From Impatiens glandulifera (lineage: Eukaryota; Streptophyta; Magnoliopsida; Ericales; Balsaminaceae), in the NCBI RefSeq assembly GCF_907164915.1, contig NC_061867.1, forward strand, positions 30,501,751 through 30,565,750: DNA of 64,000 nt, written 5' to 3'. Below are positions 45,400 through 57,669 of this stretch, one piece after another. How positions within the stretch are numbered: the first letter of the stretch is position 1; the number at the start of each line of letters is the position of its first letter. A program made the translations under genes and the position numbers. The notes under the pieces were generated by a model that saw nothing but the letters and a program-made list of their open reading frames with translations, made no database searches and was not told the DNA's origin.

Positions 45400-46715
45400 A
45401 TAATCTATCAATGATTTGTCAATGTTTATTGGCTATGAATAAGTCTCTTCCTAGGAGGATACTAGACAAACACCAAGAGCTACCAATTTTTTTCAATATG
45501 TCAATGAACATATTTTTTCCTAGTTAGATTTACACCAAAGAGCTACCAATTTTTTTCAATATGTCAATGAACATATTTTTTCCTGGTTAGATTTACACCA
45601 AAATGCAGTGATTTGTGAATGAATCAATTGATTAAATTCTTAGGATGCTTAAAGACATATAAGTAGTGTGCTGGAATCGCTGGACAAAAGACTTAATGAG
45701 AATATCTTTCCCAACTTGATTAAGAAGCTAACTTTCTAGCCTACTAATTTTGAAATAACTATATTTTAGTTTTCCTAACAATTCATGTTTTAAAACACCC
45801 TGATACAAATGAATACCAAGATACTGACATTGATAATGTGCAATTCTAATATGAAGAACTAAGGGAGGTTTGAGTATGGATAAAAATATTACTTGAGAAG
45901 GACATTGAAGATTTATGCATATTAATTTTTTGATTTGATGTAAATGAGGATTTATAAAGTAGGCCAGAAATACACAAAATATTATTTTGAGAAACTTTTA
46001 CAAAAATAAGAATATCATCTGCAAACATGATTAAACCAATATATGAACAATTATGATTAAGTTTAATTCTCTCAAACAAGTTTTTGTGCTCTACATCCTA
46101 GAAAATATTAAAAAGACAGTTAGTCAAAAGATTAAAAAGATATGATGAAAGCGGGTAACATTGTTGCAGTCCTCTTGCAAAACAAAATATGGACAAATAT
46201 TGTATGATACAATCTTAATACATGACATTAAGGTGTCAACAATTTTGAGGTGAAAACTTAATTTAGTTAACATAGCTCTTAGAAAAGCCAATTCTACCCT
46301 ATCATATGCTTTTTCCATATCAATTTTTATAGTAGAATCAAATTTTCTCTCTTTTTTTTATTTTCTTAAAGTTATGGAACATTTATTGGGAGGTGAAAAT
46401 ATTATCTTGGATTTTTCGGTTTTAGTTAATGCTCCTTGTTCTCTACTTCCAATCATTCTTAAAAGATATTATAGTCTATTCACCAAAATCTTTTAGATCG
46501 TCTTATAGGCAAAGTTACATAGCCTAATGGGTCTAAATTAATTCACAAACTCAAGAATTGGGATTCTGTGAATCATTATGATGTTAGTTTCATTTGGTAG
46601 AATACCATGAGTAAGGAAATTAAAGTAAACTTTAAAAAGGTTATTTTAATGATTTCCCAACATGATTGAAAAAATAAACCCGAATACCCATCAGGCTCAT
46701 GGGCTTTTTTACTCT
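45400..46715 (-). pseudogene. LINE reverse transcriptase remnant
   Basis: Recognisable plant LINE RT words in order on the minus strand: an early KKAHEPDGYSGLFFQ-like stretch (about 46712-46650), MEKAYDRVELAFLRAML (from 46318) and the catalytic FADD in LIMFADDILIF (46025-46014). Stops and shifts separate them. The FADD box is the usual variant of the RT active site in plant LINEs. Confidence 0.8.
45475..45600. repeat. 63-bp tandem duplication inside the LINE
   Basis: Two units of 63 bp containing GAGCTACCAATTTTTTTCAA and TTTTTTCCT-GTTAGATTTACACCAA differ by about one base, so the duplication is much younger than the LINE. Confidence 0.9.
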
Positions 46716-47355
46716 ATATTAAATGTGGTAACACAAACCTCCTCCATAGTAATGGGTTGTAAAATGTGGATGTTAATCTCATTAGTTAGGTTAGACAAGT
46801 TCAATAGTTGGATTAAAATTTGAGAGTTTTAATTCTCGACCTCACTGATCCCAAAGTTTCTCCTCATTCTTCCTGAGTTGTTTAATCTTTTGTTTCACCT
46901 CTTTAATATCATTTCCAAGACCTACAAACCAATCATAATTAAGTAAGTTAGTGAGTTTATTGGTAAGATCATAAATCTGTTTAGAAAATTTCCAAACACA
47001 GTGTTATCCCAATTATTTAAGGTTTCGGCAATTCGATGTAACTTAGTGCAAAAAGGTAGACCCTCAGTATCTAGGTCTTACCAATGTACTTTAATCATCT
47101 TAATAAATTCTTCATTGTCTAGCCACCAAAAGTCTTTGTGAAGAGTTAGAATTTTGTGAGGAAGTAGTAAACATAAGATATAAGATGAGAGTTTGAAGAG
47201 AAAGAAATTGTGGATGAGAGTGAAAGTAAACCATGTATTAATATAGGAATATCCACCGGACTTGAATCACATATAGTCTATTTTTTTGACGTTCGTTTGC
47301 TATGGCTAATAAATCTCCTAGTTTGGTATCGACGAACCAACGTCTTAATTGTTTC

Positions 47356-48164
47356 TGTTGGAATTAAGCTAATTCCATTAATAAATAGAAATAAGATTGT
47401 GAATAAATAAAATCAAATAAATTTCACACAAATTCAAATGTGAATTAACGGTGAATTTAATCCAAATTATAATTAAATATTAATTATTTAATTAATATTT
47501 AATGTCTAATTAGAAAATTAAAGTATAATGTGATAATAAACATTTAACTTTAATTGCCTATCAATTGGCTAACGTTTAGACTCTTCAATTTGCTAGTATT
47601 GAATGTCTAACATTGTATTTCAACAATTAACGTATAGGTAACGATGTTAATTAGCTATGTACAAATTAACAAAAGAATGAGCAATATTTATTGCTAATAA
47701 ACGTTTGGATGGTTTTATTTGAAGGTTTAATTCTCAGCACTATATACACATTCATTATTTATTTCACATCATTCAATCATCTTATATTTTTCTCACTCTA
47801 GAATTCCAAAATCCCTCTTCTTGTTTTTTTAGTATTCTTCGAGTTCTTTGCTCGATATTTCTGTTGAAATCGATATTTCCATTGAAACACGGTGATAGTT
47901 CAGGTACGTTGATCAAGTTCAACAAGTAGTGATTTTAGTGCATAATCACTACTGGATTTGTTGTACCCTGGGAGACAGCCATCTACGATAAGATCCAGCA
48001 CAAACGGGAAACGATGGAACTATTTTAAGGGAAATGTGTCTAACACATGCCTCGAATCAACATTTTATCTGGTGATTTCGTTATTTGTAATATTGTATAT
48101 ATTTAATTTATTTGTAACATTATTTTATATATATTTTATGTTATTTCAAGATATTATTTCTAAC
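47356..48164. mobile_element. solo LTR, copia-like, 809 bp
   Basis: Starts TGTTGGAATTAAG and ends ATTATTTCTAACA. A perfect 5-bp duplication GTTTC lies on both sides (47351-47355 and 48165-48169), and no interior or second LTR is present. This is the expected product of recombination between the two LTRs of an element. The frame at 47958-48185 lies within it and is not a gene. Confidence 0.87.
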
Positions 48165-48169
48165 AGTTT

Positions 48170-48706
48170 CTTCACGAAAGTCTAATTTGATTTTGAAACT
48201 CTTTAAGTTTCTCTTTTTCATTTAAAGCATTTATCTAGGTAATTATATTCGTGAATCAATGCACGCCTCTTGTCCATTTTAGAGATATACATTCATTAAA
48301 ATTAGAGATGAGGGATGATACAGTAATTGTGGTCCATGAGTATCCTCAATTGGACACTTCAATGCTATATAGTGGTTTTGTTGTATCAATGATATAACTC
48401 TGCATTTGATGAAAGTATCCAAATATTGTATGAAATTTTATTCATAAAATTGAGGTTCAATTTACTTAGAATTGTGGTTATGAAGTGATGATTTTTTAGA
48501 GGAGTAGACAAAGTAGGGACATGAATGGTTATTGGGGTAAATGTGAAGTCGTGTTTATCGGCAAGTAAGTCATTTGGACATTCTTTAATGAACTTGAGAT
48601 TTCCTTCAATTGTCGATGGAGAGTTCTTAAGGAATATATCATGATCAACTATGTTTGTAAATCTCATTTTAAATAGATAGTTTGAGAGTTTTATCATAAT
48701 TGGACT
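48170..48706 (-). other. probable upstream part of the decayed LINE
   Basis: The minus strand has a 103-codon open stretch (48697-48386) and, nearer the RT, a charged helical stretch, as expected between endonuclease and RT of a LINE. I could not identify endonuclease motifs with certainty. Confidence 0.35.
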
Positions 48707-49003
48707 CAGGACCGGCCCGGGGTAAGCCCGTCAATCCCTTGGGCTAGGGCAGCCCATTTCTTAGGGCAGTCCATTTAATAAAATATATAAATATTTAAAT
48801 AAATTTATGAATATTTTGAACATAATATGTTGTAGCTTATTGGCTTAACATTAAAACTTAAAATTTTCATTTAATTATGAGTTCAAACCTCACCAGAAAC
48901 AATTTTTTTTATCAATTTTTAATACTAGACCTAGAGCAATAAAGAAAATATTTTTTTATTTCTATCGGGGGCTAGAGCAGCCCAAAACTCGGGGCCGGCT
49001 CTG
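48707..49003. mobile_element. hAT-type MITE, 297 bp
   Basis: Inverted ends CAGGACCGGCCC and, from the right, CAGAGCCGGCCC, flanked by a perfect 8-bp duplication ATTGGACT (48699-48706 and 49004-49011). An 8-bp duplication with CAG-GCCGGCCC ends is characteristic of non-autonomous hAT elements. It is GC-rich at the ends and AT-rich inside, with no coding capacity. Confidence 0.92.
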
Positions 49004-49011
49004 ATTGGACT

Positions 49012-49499
49012 CTCTTTAGGACGTCAACGACCACCCAAATAGTTTTGTATACAGATTGTTTGCGAATAGTTTTCTTTGTCAATACTACTATCTCAGATAT
49101 GACAACAGGGAAATAGGAACACAATGAATGATTAGAAGTTAGAACGAGTGTGAAAAAAATAAATTAAATTAGAAATTAGAGCAATAGAAGAAAGAAGAAA
49201 AACATGGAAACTATAGAAGAACGAGTAATCACCAAGAGAATATTTGAGTAATAGAAAGTTAAAGAGTCATAATATGATTACTTACCTATCACAAAGATTC
49301 AATATTTCCAAATCATTAGATATCATGTCCTGAGAATGTAAGTTGTCTAAGAATATGATATAAGTGATGATAATGGAGTAGTAGTAATGAATTATTAGTA
49401 TAGAAAAAACTTGTAACTTAGATGCAGGGAAAATCGACTTTGCAGAATCACTCAATTTAGTTTGGTGTAATCAATCAGAAATGAACCTAAAATAATTAT
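49012..49499. other. unassigned sequence
   Basis: No gene or clear repeat recognised; it may include the far end of the LINE. Confidence 0.3.
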
Positions 49500-50168
49500 A
49501 TAATCTAGGCCTTGTTTGATTTTGAGTTTAGTTCTAAATAAAATCATATTTTTCTTATCATTTTTTTTTTATTTATTTTTTTGCAAAAATATTAATATTG
49601 AAATTACTCTACAATAATTATAAAAATTTACATAAATAACTACTAGAGGACTTTGGAGCTATTTAATTGTATTTTTTTTACTTATTTATTTATTTTGATT
49701 CATGTTTTAATGTTAAGTTTTTGTCATTGTATGTTTAAATAATTTTATATTTTTATTGGGTAGACACCCAATTTTTGGATTTTATAATTTTAAAATAATT
49801 TCGAGCCAATAATTTTGTTTTAATTCTAAAACAACTCATTGCACGAGATTAAAATGAATAATTAGTTTAAGAATCGATCTAATTCTAAAATAATTAAAAT
49901 CTAGGTTATCTTCAAATAAAATCAAAAACATACAAAGAAATTAATAAATACATAATAGGTTCAATGAAATATATGCTTATTAATTAATATAAATTATGTT
50001 TATTTTGCAGGATGGAATAAAATTTAATATAATGTTGATCGAAGGTGACCTGCGACCGCCGTGTACAGCCACTGAACAACCGTAGCTAGCGAACTACCGA
50101 GACCCAGCCCAAATAAGGAAAAAACCAAGGTTCCAACTCACACATAGAAGGTCAAGCCACAAGTCTAT

Positions 50169-50711
50169 TGTCACGGGCTCAGTCTTTTCACTGACGATCC
50201 GTGCGACATTAGTTACGATCTTCACAAGAACGAGTAACTAGTCAGCCTTACTCGACGTTTAATAGAATTGACACAAGAATTCTAGAGAGAGAAACTCTTA
50301 CAAAGAATAATATTATATCATTTGAATACATGGTGATTTACAATGTAATACCTCACAGTTATTTATAGGACTAATTCTAGCTATTACATTAATGACACAC
50401 TAATTTAGGGCATACCTTATAAGTGGCAATTGGTGATGCATTAATTTAGGGATTTCTTATAATTGTCAATCAGTGATGGACTAATCAAGGACATTCCTTT
50501 TAAGTGTCAATTAGTGATGCGCTAATTAAGGACATGCCTTTCAACTCTCAATTAGTGATGCGTTAATCAAGCACCTGCCTTCCAGGTAGAATATTCCTTG
50601 CATTGGGCTTAATCGGGCTTAAGCCTCCTCCTCTTCTTGGGACAGGAAGATTGGGTCGTGACATACTCCTTAAGCCTCCTATTCTTGGGCCAGGAAGATT
50701 GGGTCGTGACA
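50169..50711. mobile_element. probable solo LTR inserted in block R
   Basis: The sequence absent from the other R copies starts TGTCACGGGCTCAG and ends GGGTCGTGACA, with TGTCACG and CGTGACA as inverted ends. Near its right end a piece of about 59 bp (CTTCTTGGGACAGGAAGATT type, ending GGGTCGTGACA) is doubled. I see no clean target duplication, so the exact borders are uncertain. Confidence 0.5.
50402..50580. repeat. 40-41-bp tandem repeat within the LTR-like sequence
   Basis: Four units starting AATTTAGGGC, AATTTAGGGA, AATCAAGGAC and AATTAAGGAC at 50402, 50443, 50483 and 50524, with part of a fifth at 50565. Each contains GTCAATTAGTGATG or a variant. Confidence 0.85.
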
Positions 50712-51420
50712 CAATGCACGCAAAAACAAAACCTAAGCGCGTTGCGCGTGAAGGGTCAACGCACATAGACGAGATCAACGATCACCAATCACCCTCACAC
50801 AACCGCGTTTGGAGGATACAAGATCGGTGTCATTTTAGCCCTAGATGCATGGCTCATTTGAAAATTGTTGAAATCATATCTGATTGATTACCAAATTAGT
50901 TAATTTAAAAGGGGAAAAGACCTCATTACACTTAGATCATTTTCATTACGCTCTCATAGACTCTAGTGGCCATAAACAATGAATTTTGATTAAAAAGTGA
51001 AATATGATTAATGGATTTTGTCTACGCTTGGCGTCCCGAGTCTTTGGCGTTAACCTTCCATCTAGACTTCCGTTTGGCCTTGCTCATTGCGCGCCTAAGC
51101 TAAGTGTGGTCTAGAGACGAGAGACGGTTTGATTTGGACCAAACAACTTTGGTCTTGTTTGACATTCTTTTCAACATTTAATATATATAAATATAAATTT
51201 ATTTATTTATTTTTATCTACAAAATAAATTAATAAACCTAACATTTATTTTTGCCTATTATGTTCTATTTAATGATTTATTTGTATATTTTAGAGTTTTA
51301 ATTTTATTTTAAAATTTAAATGGCTACAACATTTTTTCTCAAATAATTATTTTATTTATGAATGCTCTTAATTTAATTATTTTTTGATAAATTAATGCAA
51401 CATTTTCCTAAATAATTATT

Positions 51421-52025
51421 AAATTTATTTTTGTCGTTTTAAATTAATTATTTTGGGATAAATGAATACAACAAGATATAAGTCAAGATATAAGTGATTA
51501 GTGCTTAGATAAAGAGTTAAAATAATTTGACTTTTTGTTAGTGAGGCTAGTTTTGTGTATGATCTTTAGTTTAATCTCCGTGATAACCACCCAGTTGTGG
51601 TTAGAGTTTTTGATTTCATCTATGGAAGAAGTTTTTTTTTTTTTTTTGCCATATTTGTTGTTATTTATGTTTTTGTTTTATTTTGTTGACGAAACTTTTT
51701 GAAATAATTATTTAAAATAAATATTAATATATATATTTTTTAAAATCTACTTTATAAAAATAAAATAAAAGATATTAGAATACTAATTTTGAAATATAGA
51801 TGATGTGATAATAATATTTCATGAAAAAATTCTAAAATATCAAAGATATTTAATATTTAATTACAACCAATGACACAATTTTCTTTTTATATTCCTTCAC
51901 TTTACAAGAAAAAGAACTCTACCAACCCTCAACAATCTAAAAAAAACACACATATAAGATAATCATTATTCATCCTAAATTTTTAACTAAAAAAAACTCC
52001 AACTTCTCTTAGGAAACAATAAACA
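51421..52025. other. upstream flank of LBD copy E
   Basis: Matches the upstream flanks of B, C and F (GATTAGTGCTTAGAT, GATCTTTAGTTTAATCTCCG, AGTTGTGGTTAGAG). A TATA-like CATATAAGA lies at 51951-51959, about 70 bases before the ATG. Confidence 0.6.
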
Positions 52026-53327
52026 ATGTGCACCGAGACCAATTCCACCGCCAAAATTATTTTTAGACCATGCGGAGCATGTAGATACTTACGAAAGAAA
52101 TGCCTCGACAATTGCATATTCGCACCTTACTTTGATTCCGTTCAAGGAACCACCAATTTCGCGTCAATTCATAAGATATTCGGAGCAAGTAACGTTATAA
52201 AACTTCTAGCGAATATTCCGATCGACAAACGGCCAGAGGCAGTTAGGACTTTAAATTATGAAGCTCATGCTCGTGTCTAAGATCCTATATATGGTTGCGT
52301 ATCTCAAATCTCTGGTCTCCAAAATCAGGTACTTATGTATTTAAATATCAATAGTAACATGATTTAATCATGAGTTAATTAATCGTATCAATTTAGAAAC
52401 AAATCAGAACAGGTCAAATCTTCTAAAAACAATTGGGTGTAATTATATGGTGATCTTATATGTATGTTTGGTCTTATGAAATAATTTGTTTGCTTAAATA
52501 TTTTGTAAAAATTAATTTAGATTACTTATTTTCTTATCAACGTTGTTACGCTGCTGTTAAGATTATCCATCTTATTTGTCATTTTGACTTAATTTTTAGC
52601 TAATATTATAATATTTTGATTCAATTTTAATTTTAATATATATATATATTAAAATTAAAATTTATATTTAAAATATATCAACACAATATTTATGTTATTA
52701 GATATCAATTTTTTTTAATTTGCTTTTATATATATATATATATATATATATTAAAATTAATATTTATATTTAAAATATAGCAATACAATATTTATGTTAT
52801 TAGATATTAACAAACAAAAAAAATTTACCTTGCTTATATATATATATATATTTTGTTATGTACTACTATATATGTTGTCGGTTCTCTTAATTCATTTTAT
52901 TTGAAATTTTAATTTTAACCAGTAATGATGTTAGGTAGAAATTCTTGTTTGTTAAGTGGTATGCTTTTTATTTTATTTAAAACTTTAATTTTTTAATACT
53001 TTTTGTGGACATAAATTATATATATGTACATAGGTGATCAATCTTCAACGAGAGAATGCGTGGTTGCAAGCCCAAGTAGCCAGGCAGCCACCAGGCCCAC
53101 CACCTCAGCACCAGCCACAGTATTCTCTGTCCATGTCGGACTACTCTTTGGTTGGTGGTGCAACCTATGACATGGCACCTCTCTTTGAGTTTGATCCAAA
53201 TATTGGATCATCTCAACAACAAGATTCATGGATAGCCAATCAGCAGCCGTTACCTGATGATCACAACACTTTTGCCGGAGCTCCGGTGTGGGGCGACGGT
53301 GGGAAAGAGTTTGCTGGGAGTTACTGA
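52026..53327 (+). pseudogene. LBD copy E, disrupted by a nonsense codon
   Basis: Exon 1 runs 52026-52328 and exon 2 53034-53327; both splice sites are kept. The C block ([15 protein letters not shown]), CIFAPYF and GAS block ([17 protein letters not shown]) are intact, but TAA at 52278-52280 replaces the Gln codon just before the DPIYGC motif. The product would stop after 84 residues and lack that motif, the leucine-rich stretch and the C-terminal part. Exon 2 is still open for 97 codons, with INLQRENAWLQAQV and [12 protein letters not shown]. This suggests that the stop is recent. A short LOB-only protein cannot be excluded, but loss of function is likelier. Confidence 0.85.
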
Positions 53328-54593
53328 TGAGGAATCAACGTGGAAGGAAAAGATCTGCCCCCAAGCATGCCACCTGACACTAATTGAATCACTTTTTATT
53401 TTTAATAATATATTTGACATTTAGCAAATAATTGTTATTGTTAATGACTATGATAATTTGTTTTCTTTTCCGCACTTTGTTTATTGAATAACCCTATTAA
53501 GAAAATTCAACCCTTTATTTATTATTTATCTAATAAGTTTGAAAATTTCATATATTTTAATTATTCCATGACATTTATAAATTAAAATTTAGTGTTGAAA
53601 AATTGTATATATATATTTTGAAGCTTTGTTCCTTACTTTTAGAGAGCCCTCGCTTCATTAGGAAGTCTTTGGAATTGGTGACCTATAAGTATTCAAATGA
53701 ATTCAAACAATACAAATGTATTATCCACCCAATTAGAACTTGAAAACATATAATTTGTTATAAACGTTTTTTTTTAAATATACCAACAGGTCTTTTTCAC
53801 GATTTTTGTTTACTAAGAAGGTTTTTTTGAAATTGGTACTATATTAGGAATTTTTTACTTCATTTTATTTAATTAGTTGATCGAAATTTGTTTTAAATAT
53901 GTTAAATATTAATTATTAGATATTGTAAACACTAAAAATCAACGCTCCAAATTATAATATTAAAATAATTATTTTGAATTTTTTTAAATAAATAAGATCA
54001 AAATAATTAACCTCATCGCCAAAAACCAATTTAAAACAATTAATTGTAATTGTGTTAATTAATCAAATTAATTTGGGGTTAAGGACAAAATAAAAAATAA
54101 AATTATTTGATATAAATGTTATACCCATATTATTTCAAAATAAGTTTAAAATAATTAAAGAACAAAAATAAATAATTTTGAGTGAATTTTGTATCAAATT
54201 CACCTAAAAGAATTATTTATTTAAATCCTAAAAATATAAAAAAAAAATTAATTAAAAAAATTGGAAATTTTTTTTTCATGTTTATTTTAATATTTTGTGT
54301 ATTTGAAAAGATCAAAACTAAAGCCAAAAGGGTGAAAAAAAATTAATTTGAAACAAACACTTAAGGTTTTGAATAAAAATAAATGTGTGGTCCTGTGTGG
54401 CCGAAACTAAGAAAAAAATTCAAATTTCAATCACAAATCGAAATACAATAAATCTGGAAGTTTATCAACAACTAGAAAACACTCCTAGGATGTGTCTTTC
54501 CCGAAACCTAGATCAAAGCTTTGATCGTCGGAGAGGATTTTACAAAAATACAGTTCTTGCGGAAATTTTGATTCTTGGATTTAGGTTGTAAGA
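53328..54593. other. 3' flank of LBD copy E
   Basis: Shared with copy F (61183-62440) over about 1 kb, including ATTCAAATGAATTCAAACAAT, CACTAAAAATCAACGCTCCA, TTAATCAAATTAATTTGGGG and GTGTGGCCGAAAC. The frame at 54385-54591 shows no family features. Confidence 0.5.
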
Positions 54594-56212
54594 TGTTGGG
54601 TCAAATTATTTTAATCAAAACAATCAAGAGAATTCTATTATATGCCAACTTTATTTTGATGATGTGTGATTAAAACTTAAATTATGATTAAAACGTAATT
54701 ATGATTAAATAAACGAAGCTAAGTTTGTCTAATTGTTTATGTGTAGCTACATCAAACTATGCTGAATTAGACGTGAAACATAGTTAGACGTGCAAGTCTA
54801 ACAGATGCGTAGTTAGACGTGAAAGTCTAACAAATACCTAGTTAGATGTGCAAGTCTAATAGATACGTAGTTAGACGTGCTAGTCTAACAGAAATGTAGT
54901 TAGACATGCAAGTCTAACAGATACATAGTTAGACGTGCAAGTCTAATAGATACGTAGTTAGACGTACTAGTCTAACAGAAACGTAGTTAGACGTGCTAGT
55001 CTAATAGATATGTAGTTAGATGTGTTATTCTAACAGATACGTAGTTAGATGTGCTAGTCTAACAGATACGTAGTTAGACGTCGCAGTATAACAAATACTT
55101 AGTTAGACGTTGCAGTCTAACTCCATTAGACGTGGTAGTCTAATTGGAAACGTAGTTAGACGTTGGTGTCTAACTCCTTTAAATAAGTCTGAAGTGATAC
55201 GTAGTTACACGTTGCAATTTAACTCCATTAGACGTGGTAGTCTAATGGGATGTGTAGTTAAACTTTGCAGTCTAACTCCATTAGACTTGGTGGTCTAATA
55301 GAACTCGTTGTTAGACGTTGACGTCTAACTCCCTTAGACTTGGCAGTCTAATGGAGCACGTCTAATGCCTCGCTTCAGCAACCGTTTGAAGTCAGCATAC
55401 GTCATCCCACGATCAACTAGTTGTACGCTAATCATGCTCCACTCTTTCTGGCAGTCCAGTATGCCAGTTATTTGCATCAAATGAATGAACTCCACGTACG
55501 CGGATATTCTTCTCACTATTTGTTTAGTACATGATAGTTCCAAAAGGATATCCGGCACACTACCGTTCAGTACGGCCATGATCCATGAGCACAGAGTCTG
55601 CTGTACTCTTTTACTATAAGGGCTTTCCAATGGATGCTTTCCACGTGTCCATGAAGAAGATTCAACCGTTGGTGCCCTTCTACTACAAATAGATGCTCAA
55701 GGACAACGACTGAATCACCAGTTACTTTGCTCATTTTCTACAATCTTACAAGCTTACTCTTGCACTTACTGATATCTATCATCTTCCAAGTTCAAGAGAG
55801 AAAGAATAAAAAATTGTCTAGCTGAGTGAATATTGTTCTTAATCTTGTAAGTTGAACATAGATTGTTCTCTTCAACAGAGTATTTAGCTAGATCGGTAAA
55901 CTGTATTTGATTCAAAGAAGTATATAGTGAAATCCTTTCGGTTGTTGGAAGAATGGGTGACGTATGAGAGTTTGCTTAGAACATCTATAAACAACTTGTT
56001 GTGTTCCTTACCTTCTGTCTTTCATCTCTCATTGGTTCAAAACTTCAAACCTAAACAAGCATTTCCATATTTGAATCGCTTCAAGAGTTTGTAAAGTTTG
56101 CAACGAATAGAAAGTGATATTAATCTCTAACATTATTTATATCAATTCGTTTATCCGAAGTTGCTAACATTAGTCAGATCACCGTCTCTATTGGTTGCAC
56201 CGATCCTATTAT
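54594..56212. mobile_element. LTR-like repeat H, copy 1
   Basis: Shares most of its length with 57932-59214: TTGGGTCAAATTA at the start, the hairpin array, ATGCCTCGCTTCA, ACGATCAACTAGTT, CCACGTGTCCAT, GGGTGACGTA-GAGAGTTTGCT, CTTGAATCGCTTCAAG and GATATTAATC-CTAACA. The layout looks like a copia LTR ending near 56132 plus adjoining sequence. The word TAAGATGT occurs on both sides (54589-54596 and 56213-56220), which may be its target duplication. Both copies keep a minus-strand stretch encoding DILLE-like sequence, but stops flank it. Confidence 0.6.
54780..55353. repeat. hairpin-unit array in repeat H, copy 1
   Basis: About 18-20 irregular units of 28-35 bp of the form GTTAGACGTGC-AGTCTAAC followed by AGATACGTA. 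Each unit is itself an inverted repeat (GTTAGAC and GTCTAAC). Towards the right end the loop and spacing become irregular. Confidence 0.9.
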
Positions 56213-56219
56213 AAGATGT

Positions 56220-57600
56220 GATATTTTTTGATATTTTGTTAGAGGGTCACCTAAGGAGTATTTATATTAATCTAGGTCGGTTGGGGTGGACGAATTCAAT
56301 TCCAATTAGATCGTTGGAGTTCTTATCCCTGATTCTTTCTCATTTATGGCAGCCTGGTTCTAAGGAAAGATAAGGTCAATAGGTTTATGGGTAATGATGG
56401 AGGAGAGGAGACGTGCACATGGGCAAAAAACGAAATAATATGGATATGTATTGGGGAAGATAGAGCTTATAAAAGAATCGGCGGCGATCGATCGTGATTT
56501 CGGCGATTGCCATGTTTGATCGGGAAAGACGAACGAAACAACTTTGTTTCGTTTAATTGAAACATTTTTGTTGCGTTCCATTGGAGATTCGTTAGCGTTG
56601 GAGCGTTTGGACTAATGGGCGTTAGCGTCCCGTTAGTCAATCTGTTGTGGACTCGGGCGCATGCGCACTTGGCTACAACCGACTACGTAGTCGATTCCTA
56701 GGCGCAAGATGAAAATTCAGCGCTGATCCAATGGCCGAGAGTTCTACTGCAACCGTTAAACATAATTTCGGCTACACAGGATTATCAATTTATTTTTTAT
56801 AAAAAGGTTATTTGAAATCGAATTTTAACCTATTTCTTGCGTTTTTCTTCAAAATAATTCTTTAAAAAATTGGAAACATAATAAAAATTATGTCCATTAT
56901 TTTTGTTTTTTTGGATATTTTGGGGTATTTATTTAATTATTTTAAGCCAATAATTACACATAATTCGTGTTTAAATCCTAATTAAATAACTTTAACCCCT
57001 TCTTAGGTTTAATTTGGATAAAATAAATAAAATATTTTAATCTCAAATTATTTTTGAATTTTTGAATAATTTCCTTAATTAGAGTGTAATTATTATAATA
57101 ATTAATCCTTAATTTAGTTTTAACTCATTCTTTAAATTATTTTGATTTAAAAAATTTAAAATATTATTTTAAAATTATAAATATTATTATAAATTAGTGT
57201 ATTTTAATTTTCATGTCACCATGTTCATTAAAAAGCATTAAAAATGAGATTATGAGCCACCTGCTTTCCTACTTCCTCAATCAGCACTTTCCATTTCTTT
57301 AGCATTCTTTCTTATTTATCAAAGTATATATGATTCCCATTATATATAATTCCATTTTTTAATGTGCCACATGTAGACAAACCGATAAACGGAAGGACGA
57401 TAACAAACATAACCATGAATGCTTATGAGTTTCTTGAAAATCAAGAATGAGAGAAAGAGAGATTGACACCCGGTCGTAATCATGATTTCCTGAAGTGATT
57501 GTGATTGAGATGCAAATGTAAGTGGTTGATTTTAAAGAGATTATGATACTATGAGCGAGGAATTGAAGAAATAATTGATGAATATGGTTGAGTATAAGTC
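56220..57600. other. interval between the two H repeats
   Basis: Positions 56580-57180 are an inverted copy of the family seen at about 61990-62640 and partly at 53940-54400: TTCAGCGCTGATCC, CTACAACCGACTACG and TTTCGGCTACACAGG match it on the opposite strand. The rest shows no gene; the minus frame at 56360-56581 is not gene-like. Confidence 0.5.
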
Positions 57601-57669
57601 TTTGATTTATAATTGTTACTATATTATTTGTAATTTGTTATATGGTTTATAGTAGTTAATTAACTACTA

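Larger units (their letters stand above)
42560..49010 (-). mobile_element. decayed LINE (non-LTR retrotransposon) with three later insertions
   Basis: Minus-strand fragments appear in the right order for a plant L1-type LINE: RT motifs at 46715-45400, then a zinc-binding RT-tail region at about 45410-44890 (a VWKSIW...PPKIRNFIWK-like stretch in broken frames), then 3' debris to about 42560. Sequence right of 48170 probably belongs to its upstream ORF, less certainly. Three insertions with perfect target duplications interrupt it. Many stops make it long dead. The ends are not defined. Confidence 0.6.
49500..51420. repeat. dispersed block R, copy 3
   Basis: Begins TAGGCCTTGTTTGATTTTGAG. It follows copies 1 and 2 through TTTCGAGCCAATAA, CGTGTACAGCCAC, CATTTTAGCCCTAG, GGCGTTAACC and GACTTCCGTTTGGCC, then runs into the upstream flank of LBD copy E. 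An LTR-like sequence splits it at 50169-50711. Confidence 0.7.

Noticed and set aside
47958..48185. 75-codon + strand open frame
   Set aside because: It lies in and runs out of a solo LTR with defined ends and target duplication.
54780..55353. CRISPR-like appearance of regularly spaced repeats
   Set aside because: This is plant nuclear DNA; the units are adjacent and hairpin-like, without unique spacers or cas genes.
54594..56132. Calling repeat H a solo LTR with TG...CA ends
   Set aside because: TGTTGGG...CTAACA ends fit, but no target duplication flanks them and similarity to copy 2 continues about 60 bases further, so it was left as LTR-like.
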